Positions 25,362 to 34,796 are shown, counted from the first letter of the stretch. The stretch is DNA of 64,000 bases from Sphingomonas bacterium (GCF_903642285.1 NZ_CAHJWJ010000011.1:27369-91368); one strand, 5' to 3'. Numbers and translations: made by a program. The notes: a model not told the origin generated them from the letters alone.

Positions 25362-26275
25362 CGTGCGATCCTGACCGGCGTGATCGGGATGCCCGGCACC
25401 GGCGCGTCGAACGCGAACAGCCCGCCGGCCAGGGGTTGCGCGGCGAGTTCCACGTCCGACAACCCAGCGCGGGCGGTCGTGACGAAGGCGGTCCGCAGGT
25501 CGGGGCCACCGAACGCGACCTTGGTGACGTTTGCGCACGGGAAGGCGACCGTCGCCAGCAACGTTCCGTCGGGCCCATAGCGTCGGACCTGCCACCCGCC
25601 CCAAAGGGCCACCCAGACGCACCCTTCCGAATCGATCGACGCGCCGTCCGGATGCCCGTCCTCGGGCGCTATCGTCACGAACGGTTCGCCGTCGAGCAGC
25701 CGGTCGGTGGCGGCGATGTCGAACCGCGTGATGACGCCGGCGACGGTATCGACGTGATAGAGAAAGCGGCCGTCCGGACTGATCGCGGGGCCATTGGTTA
25801 TGATGCTTTCGCCGCCCGCCACGGTGATCGTTCCGCCGTCGAAAAGATGGACCGCCCCGGTGACCTTCGTCTCGCCGTCGTCCATCGTCCCGAACCACAG
25901 CCGGCCGGACGGATCGACCGCGGCATCGTTGGTGCGATTATGCGCAGGCATGTCGATCGTCGCGACCGGGTCGCCAAGCGTTCCGTCGCGCACGATATGC
26001 AACCCGTCGCCGCTGCCGACGATCAGCCCCCCGTCATCGGTCGGCAACACGAAGCTGGGGCGACCGCCGACCGCGACCGTCGATCCGTGACCGGTCGCCG
26101 GATCGTAGCGATGGAGCGCGCCCTGCTTGATGTCGACGAACCACAACGCAGCATCGTCGGCGATCCAGGCAGGACCTTCGCCGAGTGTCGCCGCGACGGG
26201 CCAGATCAGGCGACTGAGCAGTTCATCCTCCTGGTCTTCAGTAAGGCTAAGCACTCGACAGGTCCGATCGATCAT
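25358..26275 (-). CDS. SMP-30/gluconolactonase-family sugar lactonase
   Basis: 305 residues from ATG 26275. It hydrolyses an aldonolactone to the acid; in this operon probably D-galactono-1,4-lactone. The beta-propeller marks are WPVAATLGEGPAW (metal Glu), GGRPSFVLPTDDGG, HNRTNDAAVDPSGRLWFGTM (metal Asn), and IITNGPAISPDGRFLYHVDT and EDGHPDGASIDSEGCVWVAL (metal Asp). The start is uncertain: about 20 residues precede the usual family N-terminus, and an upstream start at 26332 is also open. It heads the dgoK-dgoA operon and is divergent from the dehydratase. Confidence 0.88.
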   Translation of the reverse strand: MIDRTCRVLSLTEDQEDELLSRLIWPVAATLGEGPAWIADDAALWFVDIKQGALHRYDPATGHGSTVAVGGRPSFVLPTDDGGLIVGSGDGLHIVRDGTLGDPVATIDMPAHNRTNDAAVDPSGRLWFGTMDDGETKVTGAVHLFDGGTITVAGGESIITNGPAISPDGRFLYHVDTVAGVITRFDIAATDRLLDGEPFVTIAPEDGHPDGASIDSEGCVWVALWGGWQVRRYGPDGTLLATVAFPCANVTKVAFGGPDLRTAFVTTARAGLSDVELAAQPLAGGLFAFDAPVPGIPITPVRIAR

Positions 26276-26592
26276 AATTACCGGCGCAGGGCGGGTTTCG
26301 CGTACGGCGTCGCGATCTTCGGGCTCGCGCAATATGTCTCGCGTGACAAGGTGGGGGCCGGGCCCAGGAATACCACCGATTATTCCCGGCGTCGAAGGAT
26401 CTGCCCTGGTGGGCGATCGACGCGTCGTCGAATCGCGGCGCTCGTCGCATCGACCGCATCGAGGATCAATTCGATCACGACGATCTTCACGCTCGATCAG
26501 GCTCCCCGACTATTGTGTTATCGCTCGATGCCATGACCTATAAGCCTGGTTCGTAATTCCTGCGCTCCGGCTCCATCGATCACGAGGTCAAG
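26276..26592. promoter_or_regulatory. Divergent control region of the galactonate genes, with inverted repeat
   Basis: A 317-nt region between the lactonase operon and the dehydratase, with no convincing gene. It contains the perfect inverted repeat GGAATA-N8-TATTCC at 26367-26386, a plausible operator for a dimeric regulator such as the GntR protein whose remnant lies at 23.7 kb. AT-richer stretches occur near 26270-26280 and 26505-26545, where promoters may lie; no clear -35/-10 pair could be set. Confidence 0.4.
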
Positions 26593-28383
26593 ATGTCCGA
26601 CACCCCGACGCTCCGCAGCAAGGCGTGGTTCGACAATCCCGCCAATGTCGACATGACCGCGCTGTATATCGAACGCTATCTGAATTTCGGGCTCAGCCAG
26701 ACCGAACTGCAATCCGGCCGGCCGATCATCGGGATCGCGCAGACGGGCAGCGACCTCAGCCCGTGCAATCGCCATCATCTGGTACTCGCCGAACGCGTGC
26801 GTGAAGGGATTCGCGACGCAGGCGGGATCGCGATCGAATTCCCCGTCCACCCCATCCAGGAAACCGGCAAGCGCCCGACAGCGGCGCTCGATCGCAACCT
26901 GGCCTATCTCAGCCTGGTCGAGACGCTTTACGGGTATCCCCTAGACGGCGTGGTGCTGACGATCGGCTGCGACAAGACGACGCCCGCCTGCCTGATGGCG
27001 GCGGCGACGGTGAATACCCCGGCGATCGCGCTGTCGGTCGGCCCGATGCTGAACGGCTGGCACAAGGGCAAACGCACCGGTTCGGGCACGATCGTGTGGA
27101 AGGCGCGCGAGATGCTGGCGGCGGGCGAGATCGACGCGGCGGGCTTCGTCAAGCTCGTGGCCTCGTCCGCGCCATCGACCGGATATTGCAACACGATGGG
27201 CACCGCGACGACGATGAACAGCCTTGCCGAAGCGCTGGGGATGCAGCTGCCCGGATCGGCGGCGATTCCGGCACCGTACCGTGATCGGCAGGAAATGGCC
27301 TATGAGACGGGCAAGCGGATCGTCGCGATGGTGCGCGAGGATCTTAAGCCGTCCGACATCATGACGCGCGACGCCTTTCTGAACGCCATCCGGGTCAACT
27401 CCGCGATCGGCGGATCGACCAACGCGCCGATCCATCTTGCCGCCATCGCCCGGCACATCGGGGTCGACCTGTCGATCGACGATTGGCAGGAACATGGCCT
27501 CGATATACCGTTGCTCGTCAATCTGCAGCCGGCGGGCGAATATCTGGGCGAGGATTTCTACCACGCGGGTGGTGTGCCTGCGGTGGTCGCGCAGCTGATC
27601 GAACAGGGACTGATCGCCGAGGACGCGATGACGGCGAACGGCCGGACCATCGGCGAGAATTGCCGCGGTGTCGCGATCGAGGACGAACGAGTCATCCGCC
27701 CCTTCGCCACGCCGTTGATGGCGGCGGCGGGCTTCGTCGTGCTGCGCGGCAATCTGTTCGACGCCGCGATCATGAAGACCAGCGTGATCTCGCCGGAATT
27801 CCGGGCCCGCTATCTGACGAACCCCGACGATCCCGAAGCGTTCGAGGGGCCGGCGATCGTGTTCGACGGACCGGAGGATTATCACCACCGGATCGACGAC
27901 CCCGCGCTCGGCATCACCACCGAAACGCTGATGTTCATCCGCGGCGCGGGGCCGATCGGCTATCCCGGCGGGGCGGAGGTCGTGAACATGCGCCCGCCCG
28001 CCTATCTGATCCGCGAGGGCGTCCATGCGCTGCCCTGCATCGGCGACGGGCGGCAATCGGGCACGAGCGGGTCGCCGTCGATCCTGAACGCTTCGCCGGA
28101 AGCGGCAGCGATGGGCGGCCTGGCGCTGCTTCGGACGGGCGACCGCGTGCGGATCGACCTCGGTCGCGGGACCGCCGATGTGCTGATCCCCGACGATGAA
28201 CTGGCCGAACGTCGCCGCGTGCTGGTCGAGGCCGGCGGCTATCGCTATCCCGAATCGCAGACACCATGGCAGCAGATCCAGCGGTCGCTGGTCGGCCAGT
28301 TCGATACCGGCGCGATCCTGGAAGGGGCCGAAACCTATCAGCGGGTCGCGCAGACCCGTGGCTTGCCGCGTGACAGCCACTGA
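26593..28383 (+). CDS. IlvD/Edd-family sugar-acid dehydratase
   Basis: 596 residues. Cys ligands and core of the Fe-S dehydratases: [41 protein letters not shown], then GSTNAPIHL and [12 protein letters not shown]. The C-D-K-T-T-P-A form and length place it with sugar-acid dehydratases (arabonate, xylonate or galactonate) rather than dihydroxyacid dehydratase (IlvD) or 6-phosphogluconate dehydratase (Edd). With lactonase, DgoK and DgoA encoded divergently, the likely substrate is D-galactonate, giving 2-dehydro-3-deoxygalactonate; that completes a De Ley-Doudoroff pathway from the lactone. L-arabonate remains an alternative. No galactose dehydrogenase is in the window. Confidence 0.88.
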   Translation: MSDTPTLRSKAWFDNPANVDMTALYIERYLNFGLSQTELQSGRPIIGIAQTGSDLSPCNRHHLVLAERVREGIRDAGGIAIEFPVHPIQETGKRPTAALDRNLAYLSLVETLYGYPLDGVVLTIGCDKTTPACLMAAATVNTPAIALSVGPMLNGWHKGKRTGSGTIVWKAREMLAAGEIDAAGFVKLVASSAPSTGYCNTMGTATTMNSLAEALGMQLPGSAAIPAPYRDRQEMAYETGKRIVAMVREDLKPSDIMTRDAFLNAIRVNSAIGGSTNAPIHLAAIARHIGVDLSIDDWQEHGLDIPLLVNLQPAGEYLGEDFYHAGGVPAVVAQLIEQGLIAEDAMTANGRTIGENCRGVAIEDERVIRPFATPLMAAAGFVVLRGNLFDAAIMKTSVISPEFRARYLTNPDDPEAFEGPAIVFDGPEDYHHRIDDPALGITTETLMFIRGAGPIGYPGGAEVVNMRPPAYLIREGVHALPCIGDGRQSGTSGSPSILNASPEAAAMGGLALLRTGDRVRIDLGRGTADVLIPDDELAERRRVLVEAGGYRYPESQTPWQQIQRSLVGQFDTGAILEGAETYQRVAQTRGLPRDSH

Positions 28384-28432
28384 CACCATGGCGGCGCACC
28401 GCGCGTCGGACCCGACCTACGCAGGCGTTCGC

Positions 28433-29665
28433 TCAGGCCGCCGTGCCGAGCGCATAGTGGCGGCAATGGTCGAGATACCCCGCCTCGTGGCTGGCGGCGA
28501 GATCGACGACGCTCTGCCACAGCCAGGACGGCGCATCGATCGCAAGGTCGCCGTGGTCGCGCAGTGCGGATCGCCATTCTCGGCGCTGGCCATCGTCCAT
28601 CTGCCGCGCATGCGCCTTGCCAACGACATAGGCGAGGTAGCGTGCCGCCCTCACCGCCTGCGAATGCGAGAATTGCTCGACCTCCAGCTTCAGGTCCTGC
28701 GGGGCGAGTTCGCGGATGAACATCGATCGGCCCAGCAACGTCGCCGCGATCATCCGGTCGCCCAGATGCGGCGAAAGCGCGCGCGCACCGGCAACGACGC
28801 GCTGGGCCTCGTCCGCGGGCATCTGCGCACCGCCCGCGACCGGTGCCACCGGCGCGACCGCTTCCTTCAGATCGACCAGCGCATAATCGCTTCGCCCCTT
28901 CGCGCCCTTGATCGACAACAATACGGCGTAGCGCAGCAGGCCGAGCGAGCTGCAGCCCTTCATCCAGTAAGCCGCATCGACCAGCCGGACGTCGCAGTCA
29001 TGGCTGTCGGGACTGAGCGACAGGATCTGCCGCTTGATGTCCGGGTCCGCGACCAGCGCGGTCAATGCGGCGCGTTCGTCGTCGTCGATCGCCCAGAATT
29101 TCTTGCCGAGCGGAATGCACGGGTCGGTGCCGTCGATCCGTTCCTTCGCCAGATGACGCCAGCGCCGTCCCATCGCGCGACGCTTGACCATGCGGACGAC
29201 ATCGGGTTCGGGACCGGGATCGGCGTCGTTTGCGCTTCGTCGAGCAAGCGCATCGCCATAGCCGTCGACCATTTCCTCGATCATCCGCGCGGTCGCAACG
29301 CCGGGCAGGTCCGATCCGCGCGCTGCGGTCGCCAGCGATAGCCCAAGCCGGATAAGGTCATGCGCGGGATTGCCGATCACGGTCTGGTCGAGGTCGCGGA
29401 TCTGCACCTCGACATCGCCCTCGCCGTTCGACAGCGGACCGAGATTGCCGAGATGGCAATCGCCGCAAATCCAGATCGACGGCCCGACCGGGATGCGGGC
29501 CGACACGGGCGACGCCGCCAGCCATTCATAGAATTTGACCGTATTGCCGCGCACATAGGCATGGGCGGAGCGCGCCATCTTCAGCGCGCGGGCGGTATCC
29601 AGAACCGCAGCGCGATCGGAATGTGTTGAAGGTGTCATGATCGGGTCCGTCAGCGGATGGGACAT
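28433..29665 (-). CDS. DUF2252 protein, kinase-like fold
   Basis: 410 residues. The family pattern is clear: MARSAHAYVRGNTVKFYEWL, WICGDCHLGNLGPL with the catalytic-loop-like H-L-G-N, VEVQIRDLDQTVIGNPAHDLIRL, and a C-terminal AYVVGKAHARQMDDG. DUF2252 proteins resemble aminoglycoside phosphotransferase/protein-kinase-like folds (H-x-G-N and I-R-D-L-D for the D-x-x-x-x-N and metal Asp), but no substrate is known. It is convergent with the dehydratase gene. The start could also be the ATG at 29638. The 272 nt upstream of it hold no gene. Confidence 0.88.
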   Translation of the reverse strand: MSHPLTDPIMTPSTHSDRAAVLDTARALKMARSAHAYVRGNTVKFYEWLAASPVSARIPVGPSIWICGDCHLGNLGPLSNGEGDVEVQIRDLDQTVIGNPAHDLIRLGLSLATAARGSDLPGVATARMIEEMVDGYGDALARRSANDADPGPEPDVVRMVKRRAMGRRWRHLAKERIDGTDPCIPLGKKFWAIDDDERAALTALVADPDIKRQILSLSPDSHDCDVRLVDAAYWMKGCSSLGLLRYAVLLSIKGAKGRSDYALVDLKEAVAPVAPVAGGAQMPADEAQRVVAGARALSPHLGDRMIAATLLGRSMFIRELAPQDLKLEVEQFSHSQAVRAARYLAYVVGKAHARQMDDGQRREWRSALRDHGDLAIDAPSWLWQSVVDLAASHEAGYLDHCRHYALGTAA

Positions 29666-29926
29666 GTCCGACGCCCTGCAGCGGGACTGTCCGAGCAGAA
29701 TAAGATTGCGTCTAGCCTATATCCGACGGGAGGGGAAAAGCATCCGGTGTCTGTCGCCACCGTGCTTATTGCCGGAACGGACAAACCCGGCATGTCGCGC
29801 GCTGCAAGGTTCGACGCCGAGTTCAGACACCGGCAACGACCGACGACCACGCGCACATTCAGACGATCGGCTACCGGCACCGCGCCGTCGTTCCGCGACA
29901 CGCCCGTCGCCCGTGTCTCTGGTTGG

Positions 29927-29946
29927 GCTACGCTACGCTACGCTAC
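29927..29946. repeat. Pentanucleotide tandem repeat (GCTAC)4 over a stop codon
   Basis: Four perfect copies of GCTAC with a partial fifth. On the minus strand the repeat supplies the last codons and the TAG stop (29940-29938) of the glycosyltransferase-UGM gene. A change in copy number would alter the last few residues but still meet a TAG within the repeat. Confidence 0.8.
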
Positions 29947-32250
29947 GCTGCGACTGGTCACCGGCGATTCTTCTTCCTGCCAATCGTTCGCCAGACGGCG
30001 GTAGGTCGACAGCGCCTGCCCGACCACCTGGTCCATGTTGTAATAGCGGTACGTCGCCAACCGCCCAACGAAACTGACACCCGGTTCGGCCAGCGCCAGC
30101 GCCTCGTAACGCTTGTACAGCGCCTGGTTCTCGTCGCGCGGGATCGGGTAATAGGGGTCGCCATCGGCGCACGGAAATTCATGCGTGATGCTGGTTTTTG
30201 CCGAGGTCTGCCCGGTCAGGTGCTTATATTCGGTGATCCGCGTATAGGGCAGGTCTTCGCTCGGATAATTCACCGTAGCGACCGACTGAAGCCATTCCAT
30301 GTCCAGCGTCGCGTGCTGGAACCGCAGCGATCGGTACGGCAGCTTGCCGTAACGATGTCCGAAATATTCGTCGATCGGCCCGGTAAAGACGAGATGGTCG
30401 TGCGGATAGGCATCGCGCACCTGGCGATAGTCGACGCCGAGCAGCACATCGATATTCGGATGATCGAGCATCCGCTCGAACATCCTGGTATAGCCGTCGC
30501 GCGGCATTGCCTGAAAACTGTCGGTGAAATAGCGATCGTCGGCGTTGCTGCGCGTCGGCACCCGCGCAGTGACGGATTTGTCGAGTTCGGACGGGTCCAT
30601 CCCCCATTGCTTTCGGGTATAGCCCTGGAAGAACGTCTCGTAGAGCTCGCGACCGACCTTGGAGATCACGACATCGGCGGAGGTGCGGATCGGATCAACG
30701 GGTTCCGCGCGGCCGGCGAGGAACGCGTCGACATCGGCGTCGGTCCGCAGATCGAGGTCGTACAACGCGTTCAGCGTCGTCCGGTTGATCGGCATCGGTA
30801 CCAGTTTACCGTCCACGTCCGACAGCACACGGTGCTCATACGGCCGCCATTCGGTAAAGCGCGACAGATAGTCGAAGATGTCCTGCGAGTTGGTGTGGAA
30901 GATGTGCGGCCCATATTGGTGGATCAGCACGCCGGCATCATCCAGCCGATCGAACGCATTGCCGGCCACGTGAGGACGACGGTCCACGACCAGCACCCGC
31001 TTCCCCCCGTCACGCGCCAAGCGTTCCGCCATCACCGCACCGGCGAACCCGGCACCGACGACCATGACGTCGTACCGCTCGCGCCGTGCTGGCCATGTAA
31101 CGGGGGAAACGACAGCCTCGATGCGGTCATGGACGGTGATCTGCGTAGCGATCAATGCGGACATCTCCAGCGCCGTGCTGCTCCACGATCCGCGCCCGAT
31201 GTGCGCATCCGCGGCATCGCGCCAGGCGAAGTCTCCGCTGCTACGCAATGCCAGCGCCCTGTCGCACGCGGCGATGAAGGCCTCCGGCGTGGCGGCGATG
31301 CCGACCGCTTCGAGATCGCCATAGTGGCGAACGACATCGACGACCGGCGTCGATACGACCGGGCAACCCGCGGCCAGATATTCCGGCGTCTTGGTCGGGC
31401 TGATGAAACGAGTCGCCGCGTTGATCGCGAACGGCATCAGCGCGACGTCCCACCCCGCCATATAGTCGGGCAATGCGCTGTAGCTCTTGCCGCCGAGATA
31501 ATGGATGTTCGGCCGCCGCGGCAGATCGCTCTCGCTGATCTTCACGACCGGTCCGATCACCACCAGCGACCAGTTCGGTCGCGCATCGGCGATGGCGGCG
31601 AGCAGATCGAGATCCATCCGCTCATCGATGACCCCGCAAAAACCGAGCCGGGGGCGCGGAATGTCCGCCTGATCCACGGGATCGTCCATCGTGTCGCGGG
31701 CACGGGCGAAATGCGGCGCGTCGATGCTGGACGGAAATGCATGGACGTTGGAATGGCGATCACGCTTCGCCTCGTAGAGGCTCGTGCCGCCGGTGAAGAC
31801 GATATCCGCCTTCTCCAGCAACGCCCGTTCCCGCGCCAGCAATTCAGGAGGCGCGTTCTTGAACGCGGAAAGTTCGTCCATGCAATCATAGACGGTGCAA
31901 TCCGCACGAACATGATCCGAAAAAGACAGCATCATCGGAGTATAGTACCAGCGAACCAAAGGTCCTTTGATCCCTTTCACGATGCCATCAAGCAGCGTCG
32001 ACAATTCCATGTCTTCGCAATTGCGGTTATCAGGATCGAGTTCCGGCACGAGGATCGTGATGCTGCTATCGGGGCAGACCTCGCGTCGAAGGCGGCTGTT
32101 GCCCAGCCCTTCCACGTAAACAGGCTCTTCCCAAAACAGCACATGGTGCTCGAGCGCGAACCGCGACATCAGATGTTGAGGACGCTGGAATACGAAGGAC
32201 CATCGCAAATGACTGAAACAGATCAAGGTCGGGCGCATATCGTCGGTCAT
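29938..32250 (-). CDS. Fusion: glycosyltransferase (GT-B type) + UDP-galactopyranose mutase
   Basis: 770 residues. Residues about 1-385 form a GT-B glycosyltransferase of the TuaH-like kind (CFSHLRWSFVFQRPQHLM, VYDCMDELSAFKNAP, RLGFCGVIDERMDLDLL, PTKTPEYLAAGCPVVSTPV). Residues about 393-770 form a full-length UDP-galactopyranose mutase: FAD site VVGAGFAGAVMAERLA, QYGPHIFHTN, TRKQWGMDP and YRYYNMDQVVGQAL. The mutase makes UDP-galactofuranose, which the attached transferase could use directly. The ATG at 32250 is preferred because conserved sequence starts there; the exact start is uncertain. Divergent from the GH1-RmlD fusion. A near-consensus EcfG promoter (32331-32356) lies upstream. Confidence 0.85.
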   Translation of the reverse strand: MTDDMRPTLICFSHLRWSFVFQRPQHLMSRFALEHHVLFWEEPVYVEGLGNSRLRREVCPDSSITILVPELDPDNRNCEDMELSTLLDGIVKGIKGPLVRWYYTPMMLSFSDHVRADCTVYDCMDELSAFKNAPPELLARERALLEKADIVFTGGTSLYEAKRDRHSNVHAFPSSIDAPHFARARDTMDDPVDQADIPRPRLGFCGVIDERMDLDLLAAIADARPNWSLVVIGPVVKISESDLPRRPNIHYLGGKSYSALPDYMAGWDVALMPFAINAATRFISPTKTPEYLAAGCPVVSTPVVDVVRHYGDLEAVGIAATPEAFIAACDRALALRSSGDFAWRDAADAHIGRGSWSSTALEMSALIATQITVHDRIEAVVSPVTWPARRERYDVMVVGAGFAGAVMAERLARDGGKRVLVVDRRPHVAGNAFDRLDDAGVLIHQYGPHIFHTNSQDIFDYLSRFTEWRPYEHRVLSDVDGKLVPMPINRTTLNALYDLDLRTDADVDAFLAGRAEPVDPIRTSADVVISKVGRELYETFFQGYTRKQWGMDPSELDKSVTARVPTRSNADDRYFTDSFQAMPRDGYTRMFERMLDHPNIDVLLGVDYRQVRDAYPHDHLVFTGPIDEYFGHRYGKLPYRSLRFQHATLDMEWLQSVATVNYPSEDLPYTRITEYKHLTGQTSAKTSITHEFPCADGDPYYPIPRDENQALYKRYEALALAEPGVSFVGRLATYRYYNMDQVVGQALSTYRRLANDWQEEESPVTSRSVA

Positions 32251-32330
32251 GGGCAACTGGGTAACGACGTCATTTATCGGCGAAATCTGCGCAGTCACTG
32301 ATGGGCTCCCCGCTGTAATATCATTGTAGT

Positions 32331-32356
32331 AACATTTCGTGGTGATCGAACGTTCC
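32331..32356 (-). promoter_or_regulatory. Candidate EcfG promoter of the glycosyltransferase-UGM gene
   Basis: Minus strand GGAAC (32356-32352), 17 nt, TGTT (32334-32331): one base from consensus. A transcript would start about 75 nt before the chosen ATG. Support comes from the perfect site for the divergent gene only 41 nt away. Confidence 0.45.
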
Positions 32357-32396
32357 GATGAAACACCGCCCCATAACATGGGTAAGTGCGATTACG

Positions 32397-32421
32397 GGAA
32401 CGATGAAATGACCGGCCCGTT
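32397..32421 (+). promoter_or_regulatory. EcfG promoter of the GH1-RmlD gene (exact consensus)
   Basis: GGAAC (32397-32401), 16 nt, CGTT (32418-32421), identical to the alphaproteobacterial general stress promoter consensus. The predicted transcript start near 32428 lies downstream of three in-frame start candidates and so selects the ATG at 32453. Confidence 0.75.
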
Positions 32422-32452
32422 TGAGGCGTCAAGGTCGAAAAGGGAAAACCGC

Positions 32453-34627
32453 ATGACCTCGCTGGAATTATGGGGCGGCCTCGAATATACGGTCAATCGT
32501 ACGCATAGCGGGTATGTGGACCAGACGCGGTTGAGCGGTCACCATGATCGCGACGACGATCTGGACCTGTTTGCCGAGCTCGGCCTGCGTGCACTTCGCT
32601 ATCCTGTGATATGGGAAAGGATCGCTCCCGACGGGCCGGGAAGCGCCGATTGGCGCTGGACGGATCGGCGATTGACGGGTCTGCGCGATCGCGGCGTCCG
32701 CCCGATCGCCGGGCTGGTCCATCATGGCAGCGGACCTTCGCATACCAGTCTGATCGACGACGGTTTTGCTCCCGCGCTCGCGCAGTTCGCGGGGCGGGTC
32801 GCTGAACGGTATGATTGGATCGAAGATTGGACGCCGATCAACGAACCGCTGACGACGGCGCGCTTTTCCGGGCTCTACGGCCTTTGGTATCCGCATCACC
32901 GAACAGAACGGTCGTTCTGGCACATGCTCGTCAACCAGGTCGATGCGGTGCGGCTGTCGATGAAGGCGATCCGGCGCGTGGTTCCCACCGCTCGCCTCAT
33001 CCAGACCGATGACGTCGGGCGGACCTATTCGACGCTTCACCTCGCCGAACAGGCTGCCTTCGACAATCTGCGCCGCTGGGCCGGATGGGATCTGCTGTTC
33101 GGGCGGGTGACGCGGCATCATCCGCTATGGCTGCGCCTATCGCGCCATGGCCTCGGCGAACGGCTGGCGCAGATCGCCGACGATCCGTCGCCCCCCGACA
33201 TCATCGGGGTCAACCACTATCTGACCAGCGACCGGTTTCTCGATCATCGGCTCCAGCGGTACGACGCGCGGACCTATGGGGGGAACGGCAAGCTGCGCTA
33301 TGCCGATACCGAAGCCATCCGTGTCCTGACCCCGGCACCGGCGGGCCTGACCAACGCGCTTCGCGAAACATGGGATCGCTACAAGGTGCCGCTCGCCATT
33401 ACGGAGGTACATAACGGCTGCACGCGCGACGAACAACTGCGCTGGGCGGCGGACACTTGGGACGAGGCCGTAGCGCTGAAGGCGGACGGCATCGATATCC
33501 GCGCGGTCACGGCATGGTCACTGCTTGGCAGCCACGGGTGGAACACCTTGCTGACCAGGCCCGGCAAATACGAACCCGGTGTCTACGAGGTCGTGGGCGA
33601 CCGGCCTCGCCCGACCGCGCTGGCGGCGTTGTGGAAGGGATTGCCCCATGATGCGCCCCGGCACCCCGTATTGGCGGGTGCCGGATGGTGGCGCAGACCG
33701 GAACGGATAATCTATCCCCCTATCGTGCGCCCGGCGGGGCTTGCGACCGGCACCGGCACCGATGCCGCGCAGCCATTGTTGATCTGCGGCGCGACCGGCA
33801 CTTTGGGTCAGGCCTTTGCACGCGCCTGTGCGGCCCGCGATATCGCCTGCGTCTCGACAGGGCGCGGGACGCTCGATCTCGGCCGGCCCGAGACGATTGC
33901 GGCAACGCTGGACGCGGTCCGACCCTGGGCGGTCGTCAATGCCGCCGGATGGGTCGATGTCGATTCGGCAGAGCATAATGTCGATGCCTGTTTTCGCGCG
34001 AACGCCGTCGGCGCGGTCGCGCTGTCCGAAGCCTGTGCGGCGCGCGGCATCGGCGTCGTCAATTTTTCGAGCGACCTGGTGTTCGACGGCACCGCGGAAC
34101 GGCCTTATGCCGAGGATGATGCGGTCGGGCCGATCAACGTCTATGGTCGAAGCAAGGCCGCGATGGAACAGGTCTGCGCCGCCCTGCCCGGGTCGCTCGT
34201 CCTTCGCACCGCAGCGTTCTTCTCGCCCGACGATTCCCACAATTTCGCCGCCGCCGTCGTTCGCAGCCTGTCGTCGGGCCAGCCATTCGGTGCCGCAGAG
34301 GATCATGTGGTCACCCCGACCTTCGTATCGCATCTGGTAAGCGGCGCGCTCGACCTGCTGATCGATGGTGCCACCGGCATCTGGCACCTGACGAATGCCG
34401 AGGCGCTGAGCTGGGCGGCGTTCGCGCGCCGTATCGCGGAGGCCTGTGCGCTCGATGCCCGTTTGGTAAAGCCGGTGACGGGGCCGTTGCCGCAATGGAT
34501 CGCCCAGCGGCCCGTGTCGGTGCCGCTCGTCAGTCGACGCGGCGCGCCGCTGCCGCCGCTGAACGAAGCTATCGAAGCATTTGCGGATGGGTTGGTCCGC
34601 GCGCAATCCATTCGTCGCTGCGCGTGA
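32453..34627 (+). CDS. Fusion: GH1 glycosidase-like domain + RmlD-type sugar-nucleotide reductase
   Basis: 724 residues. Residues about 1-400 are a glycoside hydrolase family 1 barrel: ELWGGLEYTVNR, the acid/base in TPINEPLTTARFS, and the nucleophile in LAITEVHNGC. Residues about 440-724 are a dTDP-4-dehydrorhamnose reductase/SDR-like domain: ICGATGTLGQAF, VNAAGWVDVDSAE, FSSDLVFDGT and the catalytic Y-x3-K in NVYGRSKAAME. Both active-site sets look complete. The ATG at 32453 follows AAGGGAAAA and lies downstream of an exact EcfG promoter. Divergent from the glycosyltransferase-UGM fusion; together they suggest synthesis or trimming of a galactofuranose- and deoxysugar-containing surface saccharide under stress. 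Substrates unknown. Confidence 0.85.
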   Translation: MTSLELWGGLEYTVNRTHSGYVDQTRLSGHHDRDDDLDLFAELGLRALRYPVIWERIAPDGPGSADWRWTDRRLTGLRDRGVRPIAGLVHHGSGPSHTSLIDDGFAPALAQFAGRVAERYDWIEDWTPINEPLTTARFSGLYGLWYPHHRTERSFWHMLVNQVDAVRLSMKAIRRVVPTARLIQTDDVGRTYSTLHLAEQAAFDNLRRWAGWDLLFGRVTRHHPLWLRLSRHGLGERLAQIADDPSPPDIIGVNHYLTSDRFLDHRLQRYDARTYGGNGKLRYADTEAIRVLTPAPAGLTNALRETWDRYKVPLAITEVHNGCTRDEQLRWAADTWDEAVALKADGIDIRAVTAWSLLGSHGWNTLLTRPGKYEPGVYEVVGDRPRPTALAALWKGLPHDAPRHPVLAGAGWWRRPERIIYPPIVRPAGLATGTGTDAAQPLLICGATGTLGQAFARACAARDIACVSTGRGTLDLGRPETIAATLDAVRPWAVVNAAGWVDVDSAEHNVDACFRANAVGAVALSEACAARGIGVVNFSSDLVFDGTAERPYAEDDAVGPINVYGRSKAAMEQVCAALPGSLVLRTAAFFSPDDSHNFAAAVVRSLSSGQPFGAAEDHVVTPTFVSHLVSGALDLLIDGATGIWHLTNAEALSWAAFARRIAEACALDARLVKPVTGPLPQWIAQRPVSVPLVSRRGAPLPPLNEAIEAFADGLVRAQSIRRCA

Positions 34628-34715
34628 AACCGTCCCTCGATTGATCGCTCACTGGGTCGGCATTCTCCTGCCGCCTCGGCGGGCTGTTTATGTCCCGCCG
34701 CCCGGCACGAAGCCG

Positions 34716-34761
34716 TTCGAAGTTCGCGTTCCCGTCGATTCGAACTTCGCGTTCCCGTCGA
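34716..34761. repeat. 23-bp tandem duplication
   Basis: Two adjacent 23-nt copies of TTCGAAGTTCGCGTTCCCGT-CGA (34716-34738 and 34739-34761) differ by one base. They lie in the 169-nt gap between the GH1-RmlD and DUF892 genes, which are convergent. Each copy includes GGAAC on the minus strand, but no CGTT follows at promoter spacing. Confidence 0.75.
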
Positions 34762-34796
34762 TCGGGATCAGCCGGGCGTCGAGGCGACCGTACCTC

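Noticed and set aside
27489..27512. GGAAC...CGTT inside the IlvD/Edd gene
   Set aside because: The spacer is 15 nt, outside the 16-17 nt needed, and it lies within coding sequence.
26593..28383. Dihydroxyacid dehydratase (ilvD) for branched amino acids
   Set aside because: The motif details and the lactonase-DgoK-DgoA context point to a sugar-acid dehydratase.
34725..34755. Two GGAAC motifs on the minus strand upstream of nothing
   Set aside because: They arise from the 23-bp duplication and have no CGTT at promoter spacing.
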